Source: Methanothrix sp.
GTDB taxonomy: Archaea; Halobacteriota; Methanosarcinia; Methanotrichales; Methanotrichaceae
Length of the DNA stretch: 64,000 bases
Assembly (NCBI RefSeq): GCF_016706325.1
Contig: NZ_JADJJX010000001.1
Span: forward strand, 806,001-870,000
Reading direction: 5' to 3'
Shown here: piece by piece, positions 9,169 to 17,786 of the stretch
Layout: the number at the start of each line of letters is the position of its first letter
How positions within the stretch are numbered: position 1 is the first letter of the stretch
Notes under the pieces: generated by a model
The model's input: the letters and a program-made list of their open reading frames with translations, nothing else
Told to the model about the DNA's origin: nothing
Database searches by the model: none
Made by a program: the position numbers and the translations under genes

Positions 9169-10040
9169 GATCCAAGCTCCAAGTTCTGGTCATGCTCTCT
9201 TTTCTGGTGGCAGTGCAGTTGATAGCCCTGGCCATAACCCCGGCCATATCGGCCACCGACAGCCGGGTATTTGAGGATCCAGGATCGATCTACAATCCCC
9301 TATTCTATGTTCTGCTCATCCTGATTTTCACTGCTGCTCTCCTCTTGGCCATGAGGCTGATAGGAGAGTGGCTGATCAGCAGATTCATCCAGATCTCCAT
9401 TGCCATCACCATTTTCTTTGTGATATCCGCCTTTGTGCCCCTGTGGCCGGCCCTCCTCTCGACACTGGCAGTTATGTTGCTCCTTCATTATTACCCCGAG
9501 TGGTATATCCTGGATGCCTTTGGAATCCTGATCTGCGCAGGGGTCAGCTCCCTTCTGGGGTTGAGCATGGCTGTGCTGCCGGTCATCATCCTATTGGCGG
9601 TCCTGGCGGTCTACGATGCCATATCCGTCTATAAAACCCGTCATATGATCTCTTTAGCCGAGGGGGCGATAAGGATGAAGGTTCCCCTGCTGTTTATCGT
9701 TCCCAAGAGCAGGGATTACAGCTTCAGGCGCAGGAATGAGGATGCCATCCACCAGGGAGGAGGAACGGGAGAGAGGGAGAGAGGAGCCTACTTCCTGGGC
9801 CTGGGGGATGCCATCATTCCCACCATCCTGGTGGTATCTGCAAGCTGGTCATATCCATCAGGCGGCCTTCCCGGCCCAAACCTCCCCGCTCTTGGAGCAA
9901 TGCTGGGAAGCTATGCCGGCTTTCTCATTCTGATGGCCATTGCCAGGGGCCGCCCTCAGGCAGGCCTTCCCTTCCTCAACTCCGGCGTCATCCTCGGATT
10001 TCTCGCCGGCTGTCTTGCTGCAGGGCTCCGGCCCTTCTAG
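9165..10040 (+). CDS. Presenilin/signal-peptide-peptidase-like intramembrane aspartyl protease
   Basis: A polytopic membrane protein of 291 residues with about nine hydrophobic segments. It carries the three signatures of the presenilin family: YD (Y150-D151) in TM6, GLGD (212-215, catalytic D215) in TM7 and PAL (241-243) in TM9. This matches the archaeal PSH group, whose characterised member MCMJR1 cleaves substrates within the membrane. A hydrophilic loop of about 40 residues between the two aspartates corresponds to the loop cut during activation in presenilins. It is translationally coupled to the CYTH gene. The substrate is unknown. Confidence 0.9.
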   Translation: MRSKLQVLVMLSFLVAVQLIALAITPAISATDSRVFEDPGSIYNPLFYVLLILIFTAALLLAMRLIGEWLISRFIQISIAITIFFVISAFVPLWPALLSTLAVMLLLHYYPEWYILDAFGILICAGVSSLLGLSMAVLPVIILLAVLAVYDAISVYKTRHMISLAEGAIRMKVPLLFIVPKSRDYSFRRRNEDAIHQGGGTGERERGAYFLGLGDAIIPTILVVSASWSYPSGGLPGPNLPALGAMLGSYAGFLILMAIARGRPQAGLPFLNSGVILGFLAGCLAAGLRPF

Positions 10041-10199
10041 AGCTCTTCGCTGCTCTCGGGGGAGAATCATTCCTCTCCACTCTCGTGCCCCTGCACCTGT
10101 GGTGAAATGGGGATGCTTGGGCTTTGCCACAGAGCCATCCGGGCACCGACAGCTTTTTGCCTTATCCCGTGACTCTCTGCTCCCAAAGAGGAATATCAG
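10041..10199 (+). other. Intergenic spacer without a gene
   Basis: These 159 bases separate the protease from the small zinc protein. I see no gene. GAGGAATATCAG just before the ATG at 10200 can serve as ribosome binding site. Confidence 0.4.
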
Positions 10200-10397
10200 A
10201 TGGCTGACGAGGACCAAGCAGTCCTGGAGCACTTCATACCATTCTGCCCTAAATGCGGCAATGAGTGCGAGAATAAGGACCTCCGGCGGGCACTGGATGC
10301 AGACAACTGGAAGAAGATCGTAATTGAGACGATCTACTACTGCAAGAGATGTGACAACTACTGGAGCGACGGCCTGATAGAGAAAGGCTATAAATGA
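10200..10397 (+). CDS. Small zinc-ribbon-like protein of unknown function
   Basis: A 65-residue protein with two CxxC-type pairs, CPKCGNEC and CKRC, spaced to bind one zinc ion, and an acidic N terminus. The sequence is otherwise unremarkable. Its stop overlaps the start of the deacetylase-family gene by four bases (ATGA), so the two are probably co-translated. I do not recognise a named family. Confidence 0.7.
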   Translation: MADEDQAVLEHFIPFCPKCGNECENKDLRRALDADNWKKIVIETIYYCKRCDNYWSDGLIEKGYK

Positions 10398-11515
10398 TCT
10401 ACCTGTATTACAGCGAACGGTTCCAGGGATACAACTTCGGCCCGGAGCATCCCTTCAACCCCGCCCGGCTTATGCTCACCTTCAGCCTTATGGAGGAGTC
10501 AGGGCTGATCGATGAGCGGGTATGCAGGCTGGAGCCCTGCCCGGCCGGCGAAGAGGACATCCTCCGGGTACACACCCCCGAGTACCTGGAGGCAGTGAGG
10601 CTGGAGGAGCCGGACCTGGCCTTTGGTCTGGGCAGCGACGACACCCCGGTATTCGGGGGAATATATGAGGCATCCAGAATGCTGGCCGGGGCCTCTATCG
10701 ATGCCGCCCGCAGGATCGCAGCCGAGGACTGCAGTGCCTTTAACATCGGCGGGGGGCTGCACCATGCCCTGCCCACTGTTGCCTCCGGTTTCTGCGTCTT
10801 CAATGATCCCGCCCTGGCCATCCGGGTCTTGCGGGAGAGCTTCGACCGGGTGCTTTATATCGATATCGATGGCCACCACGGCGATGGGGTGCAGCAGATA
10901 TTCTACACCGACCCCCATGTCCTGACCATCTCCATGCACGAATCCGGATTGTACCTCTTTCCGGGCACCGGATTCATAGAGGAGGTGGGGGAGGGCGAGG
11001 GAAGGGGATACAGCGTGAACATCCCCATGCCCATGTACGCTGGAGACGATCAGTACCTACGAGCCTTCGACCAGATCGTTCCCCCCATCTTCGAGTGGTT
11101 CCGGCCCCAGGCAGTGGTAGCCCAGTTGGGGGTGGATGCCCATTACTCCGATCCCCTCACCACTCTGAACCTGACCCTTACCGGCTACTTCGCCCTCGTC
11201 CGCAGGATACTCGATCTGGCCGATAAGCACTCAGGCTCCCGGCTGCTGGCCCTGGGCGGCGGAGGCTATAATATGATGGTGGTTCCCACCGCCTGGACCG
11301 GCGTCCTTCATATCCTGAGAGGAGAGCCGCTGCCCGAGTATCTCCCCCCCTACTGGGTAGAGCTCTTCAGAAACCTCACCGGCTATGAGCCCCTCTGCCA
11401 TCCGGATATAGAGATGAGGATCGGCCCGCAGACCGGGCAGAGGATCGATAAAGAGCTCTCAATGACCCTTCTGGGCTTGAAAGAGAGGATGAATGTGCTT
11501 CATTCTCTCTTTTAG
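10394..11515 (+). CDS. Histone deacetylase superfamily protein (AcuC-like)
   Basis: A 373-residue zinc-dependent deacetylase-fold protein. It has the paired histidines in GGGLHHALP (H123-H124) and the metal-binding motif DIDGHHGDG (D159, H161), then a TISMHE strand, AQLGVDAHYSDPL with another metal aspartate, and LALGGGGYN near the end. It is closest in layout to AcuC and acetylpolyamine deacetylases. Possible substrates include acetyl-lysine proteins or acetylated polyamines; sequence alone does not decide. It is the last gene of the valS run. Confidence 0.9.
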   Translation: MIYLYYSERFQGYNFGPEHPFNPARLMLTFSLMEESGLIDERVCRLEPCPAGEEDILRVHTPEYLEAVRLEEPDLAFGLGSDDTPVFGGIYEASRMLAGASIDAARRIAAEDCSAFNIGGGLHHALPTVASGFCVFNDPALAIRVLRESFDRVLYIDIDGHHGDGVQQIFYTDPHVLTISMHESGLYLFPGTGFIEEVGEGEGRGYSVNIPMPMYAGDDQYLRAFDQIVPPIFEWFRPQAVVAQLGVDAHYSDPLTTLNLTLTGYFALVRRILDLADKHSGSRLLALGGGGYNMMVVPTAWTGVLHILRGEPLPEYLPPYWVELFRNLTGYEPLCHPDIEMRIGPQTGQRIDKELSMTLLGLKERMNVLHSLF

Positions 11516-11534
11516 GTCATCATTTCTGGCCATC

Positions 11535-11567
11535 ATCCTTAACAATTATCCTTAACAATTATCCTTG
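11535..11567. repeat. 13-bp tandem repeat, 2.5 copies
   Basis: ATCCTTAACAATT occurs at 11535-11547 and 11548-11560, with a partial third copy ATCCTTG. The array is flanked on both sides by GGCCATCATC. It lies between the converging ends of the deacetylase and nadX genes, so replication slippage with no function is the simplest reading. Confidence 0.7.
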
Positions 11568-11587
11568 GCCATCATCGATCAGGCCCA

Positions 11588-12400
11588 TCAGGTCCCGATC
11601 TTGACAGGCTCTGATATGGAGCGCAATGTGGATATGGCGGAGAGAGCCGCCAGATGGCTGGTCTTTGGGTTTCGCGGTGAGGGGACGTTATCCACCCGGG
11701 TATAAAGCCTTCCGAAATCCCCTTCCACCTCTATCTCATGCCGATTTACTCTGATATCCGGATCGGCGACCACCCTCACCAGCACCTCCTTCTCCCCTGC
11801 TGCCAGGTAGAGGGTGGCGGCAACATTCGCATTGGCGGGAAAGGCCCGGACGGCATCGATTGCACTGCCGGAGAAGATCTCCCTCGGACCGGTGAGAGCA
11901 TCCAGATCGATCCCGTTCTCCAGGATAAAGGGGGCCCCTCTCAGGCTGCTTGGATTCTTGGTGGTGGTCAGGGTCACCCTCTCGATCCGCCCGGAACGGG
12001 CTGACTTGAGGGCATCCAGGCCCGATATTGCCCCTGAGGGGATGTAGACCTGAGAGGAGTGCGATTTGGCAAGCTCCTTTATCTCTGTGAAGAGCACTGG
12101 ATCGGCAAGGGCGCCCACGCTCATTATCATCAGCCTCCTGCCTTTGGAGAGGGCCGCCCTGGCGACAGCAGGCACCGCCCTCTGGGAGGCTGCCTCCACC
12201 ACCACATCAGAGAGCTCCACCAGCTCTTCCAGATCGCTCTTTTTCGGCTTATGCTGCAGGCTGGCGATGAGATCAATGGCGGTTTGAGGATTATGATCGA
12301 ATACACTGACCAGATCAGCATCCACCATGCCAGAGTCTATTGCCCCGGCGATCTCTGCTCCTATGGCACCACAGCCCACCAACCCGACCTTGAGAGGCAT
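11588..12400 (-). CDS. nadX: L-aspartate dehydrogenase
   Basis: A 270-residue NAD(P)-dependent enzyme that oxidises aspartate to iminoaspartate, the first step of NAD synthesis in many archaea. The N terminus has the Rossmann motif LVGCGAIGAEIA. The central part has YIPSGAISGLDALKSA and TTTKNPSSL, and the C-terminal half has FPANANVAATLYLA, all typical of the family. It is divergent from nadC with only 40 bases between, so the two NAD genes probably share a control region. Quinolinate synthase (NadA) is not in this window. Confidence 0.93.
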   Translation of the reverse strand: MPLKVGLVGCGAIGAEIAGAIDSGMVDADLVSVFDHNPQTAIDLIASLQHKPKKSDLEELVELSDVVVEAASQRAVPAVARAALSKGRRLMIMSVGALADPVLFTEIKELAKSHSSQVYIPSGAISGLDALKSARSGRIERVTLTTTKNPSSLRGAPFILENGIDLDALTGPREIFSGSAIDAVRAFPANANVAATLYLAAGEKEVLVRVVADPDIRVNRHEIEVEGDFGRLYTRVDNVPSPRNPKTSHLAALSAISTLRSISEPVKIGT

Positions 12401-12440
12401 CGCAGGTTATAAATCGATCAAGGATCAAAACCCTTGCGGT

Positions 12441-13289
12441 ATGCTAAGGTCAGAGCTGGAGCGGTTTATAGACGAGGACCTGGGCCAATGGGATGATTCC
12501 AGCACTCTTATTCCAGAACTGCCTGCTCGCGGAGTCGTTATCGCCAAGGAGTCTTGCATCATCTCCGGGCTGGCAGAGGCGGCTGAGATCTTTCATTATT
12601 TTGGCCTGAAGTGCGAGCTGCTCTTCGATGATGGCGAGTTTGTGCCGGCGATGAGCACTGTTCTGGAGGTATCGGGCAGCGCGAGAGGGATCCTGCAGTC
12701 CGAGAGGCTGGCACTCAACTTCCTTGCCCGGATGAGCGGCATATCCACCCTCACCCGGGAGTGCGTTCTCCTGGCCGGGGGGGTGAGGGTGGCAGCAACG
12801 CGCAAGACCACCCCTGGATTCCGCTTATTCGAGAAGAGGGCAGTTTATCTGGGAGGGGGCGACACCCATAGGTTTAACCTGTCCGGCGCCATCCTCATCA
12901 AAGATAATCATATAATGATCCTCGGCCTGAAGGAATGTCTGCGTCGCGCCCGTGAAGCATCCAGCTTCACCAAGAAGATCGAGGTGGAGGTGGAGAGCCT
13001 TGAGGATATGCTCATAGCAGCAAAAGAGGGCGCGGATATCATCATGTTCGATAACATGGACCCGGCGAAGATCGCTGCAGGGGTCAAGCTCCTGGAGGCC
13101 GAGGGATTGCGCAAGAGGCTGATTCTGGAGGCATCAGGAGGCATAACCCTGAATAACATCAAGGATTACGGTGCAAGTGGAGTGGATGTCATATCCCTTG
13201 GTGCTCTGACCAAAGATGCTAAATGGATTGACTTGAGCCTGGAGATTGAGAATGATGGAGAGTGGAATGCGGGCAGAGAGATCCCTTAA
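12441..13289 (+). CDS. nadC: Nicotinate-nucleotide pyrophosphorylase (quinolinate phosphoribosyltransferase)
   Basis: It converts quinolinate and PRPP to nicotinate mononucleotide, the step after NadA. Diagnostic motifs are ATRKTTPGFRLFEKRAV, GGGDTHRFNLSGAILIKDNH, and VEVESLEDMLIAAKEGADII with MFDN. I use the ATG at 12441, giving 282 residues, the usual length. An upstream in-frame ATG would run into nadX and is unlikely. The 3' end overlaps the next gene. Confidence 0.94.
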   Translation: MLRSELERFIDEDLGQWDDSSTLIPELPARGVVIAKESCIISGLAEAAEIFHYFGLKCELLFDDGEFVPAMSTVLEVSGSARGILQSERLALNFLARMSGISTLTRECVLLAGGVRVAATRKTTPGFRLFEKRAVYLGGGDTHRFNLSGAILIKDNHIMILGLKECLRRAREASSFTKKIEVEVESLEDMLIAAKEGADIIMFDNMDPAKIAAGVKLLEAEGLRKRLILEASGGITLNNIKDYGASGVDVISLGALTKDAKWIDLSLEIENDGEWNAGREIP

Positions 13290-14496
13290 AGGCAAAAAGC
13301 AGCGCCCCGATGTTCTGCGCCTGGTCTGCCTGGCCGTCCTTATTCTTTTCCTGTCAGGGGCCTTCATGGGAGCAGCCCAGGGGGCAGATAAGAGCGACAA
13401 GGATGAGGACGAGGTAATCTATAACGACTTCACCCTGGGGATCGGGGATAGAATAGATATCAGCAATTATCGAGTGGAGCTCATTGAGATCCAGTCGGTC
13501 AAAGACGGCATAGCAGTCCTGCAGGTCTCAAAAATTGGCGGCGGACTGGATGAGCAGAGGGCATTCCTGGAGAACCGGGCGAACAACTTCATCGGAGGGG
13601 CAGAGATAGGGGGCATTACCCTTACGGTGGTCGACATCCTGGATGAGAGCTCCGCCAGGGTGAGGATTGAGTACCGCAAAAGCCTGGGAACCCCCAGCCG
13701 GCGGGCCTCAGATCGGCCGATATCCGCTGGCGGCAAGCCTGCCCTCTCCGTCCAGAAGAGCTTTGACAGGAACGAACTGAATGTGGGCGATGAGGTCAAG
13801 GCCACTGTCACCATCACAAATGAGGGGACAGGCAAAGCACTGAATATCAGATTGGACGATTCCCCGCCCCTGCCCCAGTTCTCTTATGTGGCCGGCTACC
13901 CGCCCAAGATCAAGGATAGCCTGGATCCAGGGCAGTCGGATTCGGCTGTGTATATGATGAATGCCATAAAAGAGGGCACCATCCAGGTCTCAGCCATCCA
14001 GGTCAGCTACACCGACTCCAAGGATAACGTCAAGATGAACAGCTCTCTGCCCTTTGAGATCGTGATCAATCCAAAGAGCATCGCCGAGCTGGCAGTAAGG
14101 ATGGATTCATCCGGGCCCATAGCCCCTGGGGGCAAGGCGATGGTGAACATAAGCCTCGCCAATGTGGGGGCAGCACCGGCGACCAGGATCGAGGCCAAAG
14201 GGGATATAACCCCGCCGGTGGGCCTGGAGGGCGGCAGCTTTGACAGAAGCTTCTTTGAGATACCGCCGGGCGGCGAGGTCAACTACTCAGTGATGCTCTC
14301 GGGCAAAGATCCTGGCAACTACACCGTCCACCTCAAGGCCACATTCGATGGAGGAGATGGCTCTGCGATCAGGGAAGGGTCGACAGAGGTAGTGGTACTG
14401 AAACGAGAGTATAAATATGAATATTTACTACTCCTGATCCCAATCATAATTATCATTGCCTGGCTGTATAGGAGACACAGAGAATATAAATATTAA
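13252..14496 (+). CDS. Exported membrane-anchored protein with CARDB/BatD-like beta domains
   Basis: I recognise no specific function. The protein has an N-terminal signal or anchor helix (about residues 20-43), an S-layer-associated-type domain beginning NDFTLGIGDRIDISNY, and two Ig-like beta domains. One of these includes SVQKSFDRNELNVGDEVKA, which resembles the repeats that build surface appendages (CARDB/DUF11). A C-terminal transmembrane helix with a basic tail (LLLIPIIIIIAWLYRRHRE) anchors it. The start overlaps the end of nadC; ATGs at 13252, 13255 and 13267 are possible, the first behind GGAG. Confidence 0.75.
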   Translation: MMESGMRAERSLKGKKQRPDVLRLVCLAVLILFLSGAFMGAAQGADKSDKDEDEVIYNDFTLGIGDRIDISNYRVELIEIQSVKDGIAVLQVSKIGGGLDEQRAFLENRANNFIGGAEIGGITLTVVDILDESSARVRIEYRKSLGTPSRRASDRPISAGGKPALSVQKSFDRNELNVGDEVKATVTITNEGTGKALNIRLDDSPPLPQFSYVAGYPPKIKDSLDPGQSDSAVYMMNAIKEGTIQVSAIQVSYTDSKDNVKMNSSLPFEIVINPKSIAELAVRMDSSGPIAPGGKAMVNISLANVGAAPATRIEAKGDITPPVGLEGGSFDRSFFEIPPGGEVNYSVMLSGKDPGNYTVHLKATFDGGDGSAIREGSTEVVVLKREYKYEYLLLLIPIIIIIAWLYRRHREYKY

Positions 14497-14581
14497 ACAA
14501 AGGTATATACACCAGAGGGAGCGGATCGATAAAATCGCACTTAATGCCACATAAACTCAACAGAATAGAGAGACTGATATC
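14497..14581 (+). promoter_or_regulatory. AT-rich promoter region of the tubulin/FtsZ-like gene
   Basis: An AATATAAATATTAAA block at about 14483-14497 and GTATATACA at about 14503-14511 are TATA-like. They precede the ATG at 14582 by 70-100 bases, so this gene has its own promoter. Confidence 0.4.
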
Positions 14582-15691
14582 ATGCTTAACGTAATTATCC
14601 TTGGCCTGGGCCAATGCGGAAACAGAATCCTGGATGCTGTGAATAAGGAAGCAATGGGCGGCGGGGGAGCCTCGAAGATCGCCAAGTATTGCCTGCGACC
14701 GAAGTTCCCCAGCCGGGTGGAGACCCTGGCGATCAATACAGCGATCAATGATCTCAAGGAATTGAGATACACCACCGCCAAAGACCGGTTGCACGTTCCC
14801 AATCTGCATGGCATGGGAGCGAACAGAAACGTGGGCAAGCAGGCCTTCATGGAGAACCGGGACAGCATCATGGGAGAGATCGAGAAGAGGGGTGACTTTG
14901 ATCTCGCTTTCGTCATCACCTCAACCTCCGGCGGCACGGGCTCCTCCTTCACCCCGCTCCTAATAAATGAGTTGAAGAGGCAGTACCCGAACATCGCTGT
15001 GGTGACCATCGCCATTCTGCCCTTCCGGGAGGAGGGATCGATCTATCTCCAGAATGCTGCCTTCAGCATGAGGGAGCTGATGGAGCTGGATGCAGAGGGC
15101 ATCATCCTTGCTGACAACCAGTATATGAAGCGGCTCGGTGGTGATATTGCCAGCGCCTATGACAGGATCAACAGCACCATTGCCAGGAGATTGCTCTTCC
15201 TGATAGAGTCCCTGGACAGTGAGATGCTCTCGGTGACTGATCTGGGGGACTTCAAGACGGTCATGAATGGAGGGCTGCGCATAGGCACCATGGGGTTCTA
15301 CCAGGCGGATGGAAAGAACTCCTCAGTCAAGGATGCCATAGAGAACAGCCTGAAGCCCAACAACCTGCTCTATCCGGCGAATGTGGCGAATGATGCCGCC
15401 CGGGCGATGGTCATCATCCAGGGGTCGCAGGAGCATCTGGATGTGGATCAGATCACCAAGGAGGTGGAGAAGATCGCTGCCAGCGCAGGGCATGTCTTCA
15501 AGGGGATCGTGGTCAAGAAGGGGCAGCCGAGGGTGCTCTCCATCTTCACCCTGGCAGCAGCACCGGAGCTGGAATCGATCTATGCCCAGGCAGCGCGGGG
15601 AATGCAGGAGGAGAAGGAGAAGAGGTTGCGTGCCAGAAAGCAGCTCGATGATGCCTTTGCCCATATAGAGGATCTGGAAGAGATCTACTGA
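14582..15691 (+). CDS. Tubulin/FtsZ superfamily GTPase, divergent CetZ/FtsZ-like
   Basis: A 369-residue member of the tubulin/FtsZ superfamily. The T1 loop reads GLGQCGNRI (residues 8-16), strikingly like the GQCGN motif of eukaryotic tubulins. The phosphate-binding T4 loop is STSGGTGSS (114-122), not the GGGTGTG of FtsZ or the usual GGGTGSG of CetZ. It is followed by FTPLLINELKRQYP and ILPFREEGS. The T7 region around LSVTDLGDFKTVM (216-228) keeps aspartates but not the standard NxDxxD layout. The C terminus is a charged helix without a typical FtsZ tail peptide. By analogy with CetZ it may act in cell shape or surface architecture rather than division; this is inference. It converges on the FwdC-like gene with a 7-base overlap. 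Confidence 0.85.
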   Translation: MLNVIILGLGQCGNRILDAVNKEAMGGGGASKIAKYCLRPKFPSRVETLAINTAINDLKELRYTTAKDRLHVPNLHGMGANRNVGKQAFMENRDSIMGEIEKRGDFDLAFVITSTSGGTGSSFTPLLINELKRQYPNIAVVTIAILPFREEGSIYLQNAAFSMRELMELDAEGIILADNQYMKRLGGDIASAYDRINSTIARRLLFLIESLDSEMLSVTDLGDFKTVMNGGLRIGTMGFYQADGKNSSVKDAIENSLKPNNLLYPANVANDAARAMVIIQGSQEHLDVDQITKEVEKIAASAGHVFKGIVVKKGQPRVLSIFTLAAAPELESIYAQAARGMQEEKEKRLRARKQLDDAFAHIEDLEEIY

Positions 15692-16575
15692 AGGCCAAAG
15701 CGGCTGTACATCAGAGCCTGCATCGGCCCCAGATCCAGCACCCTGGCCACAAGGCTTCTCTCTCTCGGGCTCAGGGGATGCGTCCCCGCCGGCGGCAGGG
15801 GCCGGGCCTGACGGGCATAGACTGCGCCTCCTCTCATCCTGGCGCAGGTGAAGCTTCCGGCGTCTCCTTCTATATAGACCTCTCCGCCTCTCATCTCTGC
15901 CCCGGTGAAATCCCCGGTCCGGCCCCTTATCACAATCCTCCCTCCGCGCAGGAGGACGGCGGTGTTCTCCCGGGCGGATCCCTCCACAATTATCTGGCCG
16001 GAGCTCATCAGTATGCCGGTGCTCATTCCCGCATCCCCCTCCAGGTGGATCACCTTGGCAGTGGGATTTCTCGCCCCCAGGGTATCCCGGATTATCCCAT
16101 CCTCGATGAACATCCCCTGCTCGTCCATTCTGTTCGGCTCGATGATATCGATGCTCTTCTCCAGGGCCTCGGTGATGGAGACGAACTTCCTATATCCGGC
16201 CAGATCGCTTTCAGCCTCGATCACATTTCCCATGGGCTCCTCGATTCTGCCTGAGACATAAATCGCTCCTCTGAGCATGCTTATCCCCATTCGCCGCCCC
16301 ACGTCTCCCTCCACCACTATGCTGCCCGTGCCCTCGATCGGCCCGCCCCTTCCGCCCAGACGGAGGAGGTCCACCCCCAGGCTGGAGCCCAGGCGGCTTC
16401 CCACATCCCCGCTGATCATCACCCTCTCTCCCCGGCGCAGTGCCTGCACAATCTGCCTGAGGCTGATGCCGTCGACGCTCTTATCGGGATCGAGCCTGGT
16501 GCCCTTATGCTGCCAGTAGAAGTCGAAGGTGCTATCACCAAGGCACCTCTCCCCCGCAGCCTGGATCCTGAGCAT
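15685..16575 (-). CDS. FwdC/FmdC-like GXGXG-repeat protein (orphan)
   Basis: A 296-residue protein built of repeated short beta-helix turns with Gly-X-X-Gly patterns (GDVGSRLGSSLGVDLL, GDVGRRMGISMLRGAI, GDAGMSTGILMSSGQI, RTGDFTGAEMRGGE). This is the fold of subunit C of formylmethanofuran dehydrogenase and of the glutamate synthase C-terminal domain. FwdC supports the enzyme that makes or oxidises formylmethanofuran, but no other fwd/fmd subunit is nearby. The insert with MDEQGMFIEDGIIRDTLGA is unusual. It could be a diverged FwdC used in trans or a scaffold for another enzyme. The start is the ATG ending at 16575. Confidence 0.8.
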   Translation of the reverse strand: MLRIQAAGERCLGDSTFDFYWQHKGTRLDPDKSVDGISLRQIVQALRRGERVMISGDVGSRLGSSLGVDLLRLGGRGGPIEGTGSIVVEGDVGRRMGISMLRGAIYVSGRIEEPMGNVIEAESDLAGYRKFVSITEALEKSIDIIEPNRMDEQGMFIEDGIIRDTLGARNPTAKVIHLEGDAGMSTGILMSSGQIIVEGSARENTAVLLRGGRIVIRGRTGDFTGAEMRGGEVYIEGDAGSFTCARMRGGAVYARQARPLPPAGTHPLSPRERSLVARVLDLGPMQALMYSRFGLQ

Positions 16576-16581
16576 TGAGGA

Positions 16582-17685
16582 TCACTTCAAGGGCAAGAAG
16601 GCCTCGTCAGTGGCTATGCGTTTGGATACATTGATCCCCACAACGGTGATCAGGATGGCTCCGATGGCGGAGATGGCCAGCTTTTGCACCGACTCCACCA
16701 TGCCGATGCCAAACTCCAGATCGGCATTGCTGGCCAGGATGAAGCTGCTGGCGGACCAGATGATCAGGCCTGTGGCCAGGATGAAGAAGAGGAAGGATAT
16801 GGTGCGAGCATCTCTTATCCCCTCCAGATACATATCCATGACCTTGCCCAGGTTCACACATAAGGCCGCAGCCATATACCACCAGATGCTCTCGTAAAGA
16901 TAGATCATGATCAGGGTGAAGTATCCAGGAAAGGTGGGCTCATGCAGGTACTGCCAAAAGTATGCCACCCCGTTGACAGTGGCGATTACGACGAGCATCG
17001 CCGCCAGGATATAGGTTATAAAGGCGATCTTTCGGGCATAAAGGGATTTCTTGAGGGTCTGCTTGACCTCCTCCATGGAGTCGTCCAGTCCCAGTCCGCG
17101 GAATAAGAGATACAGCCCTATCGAGCCGGTGATGGCCACTATCGCCCAACTGGGGTAGCCGATCAGGCTGAAGAAGGCGAACATGAGCAGAGCCAGGGCC
17201 GGGGGGATGAATATGGTATGGCTGAGCTTGGGATCGGTGAAGAGCTGCTTTAAAAGGTAGTAGGTGCTCTCCAGGTTGGGGCTCTGCTTGACCAAGACCC
17301 GGCGCACCCCTTCCACCCTCACCCGCGAGGTTATGATGGGCAGTATGGCCTCATCCTCTGCCCCGTCTGAGACCACAACCACTCCCATGGGATGCAGGCG
17401 ATCGAGCAGATCATCCAGTTGAGCGGCAAGCATTCTGTCTGAGATCAGGCCGACCTTCAGGTCCCCGGCAATGGAAGCGATCTCAGCGCTCTTCCCTGAC
17501 GCAATGATCTCATCCAGTGCTTTGATCCCACCGAAGATGGTGTTGACATCCGAGTCCTCCGGGTCGGCCATGCCCAGATTCAGGGCGGCCTTTATGTTGG
17601 CCTCTCTGCCCACAACGGGGGTTATGACACCACCCTTTCGGCCCAGGTCATTGTCCCGGTCTATGCAGAGCACAAGGACATCCAT
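16582..17685 (-). CDS. DUF373 family multi-pass membrane protein
   Basis: The protein begins MDVLVLCIDRDNDLGRK, the signature of the archaeal DUF373 family. It has a soluble N-terminal domain of about 150 residues (with GVVVVSDGAEDEAILPI and VKQSPNLESTYYLLKQ) and then about seven transmembrane segments. No biochemical function is established for the family. It lies six bases downstream of nothing on its own strand but directly upstream of the FwdC-like gene, so the two are probably transcribed together. Confidence 0.87.
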   Translation of the reverse strand: MDVLVLCIDRDNDLGRKGGVITPVVGREANIKAALNLGMADPEDSDVNTIFGGIKALDEIIASGKSAEIASIAGDLKVGLISDRMLAAQLDDLLDRLHPMGVVVVSDGAEDEAILPIITSRVRVEGVRRVLVKQSPNLESTYYLLKQLFTDPKLSHTIFIPPALALLMFAFFSLIGYPSWAIVAITGSIGLYLLFRGLGLDDSMEEVKQTLKKSLYARKIAFITYILAAMLVVIATVNGVAYFWQYLHEPTFPGYFTLIMIYLYESIWWYMAAALCVNLGKVMDMYLEGIRDARTISFLFFILATGLIIWSASSFILASNADLEFGIGMVESVQKLAISAIGAILITVVGINVSKRIATDEAFLPLK

Positions 17686-17786
17686 GCTTTACTATTTGAA
17701 AAGATTGTACTTAAATGATTCTGTGGCAAATGACACCTGATCAATTGTCCAAAAAATATTTATTTAAAAAGAGGCGATGGACGGCT

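Noticed and set aside
12327..12440. Longer nadC start at 12327
   Set aside because: It would overlap most of the 5' end of nadX; the ATG at 12441 gives the normal NadC N terminus.
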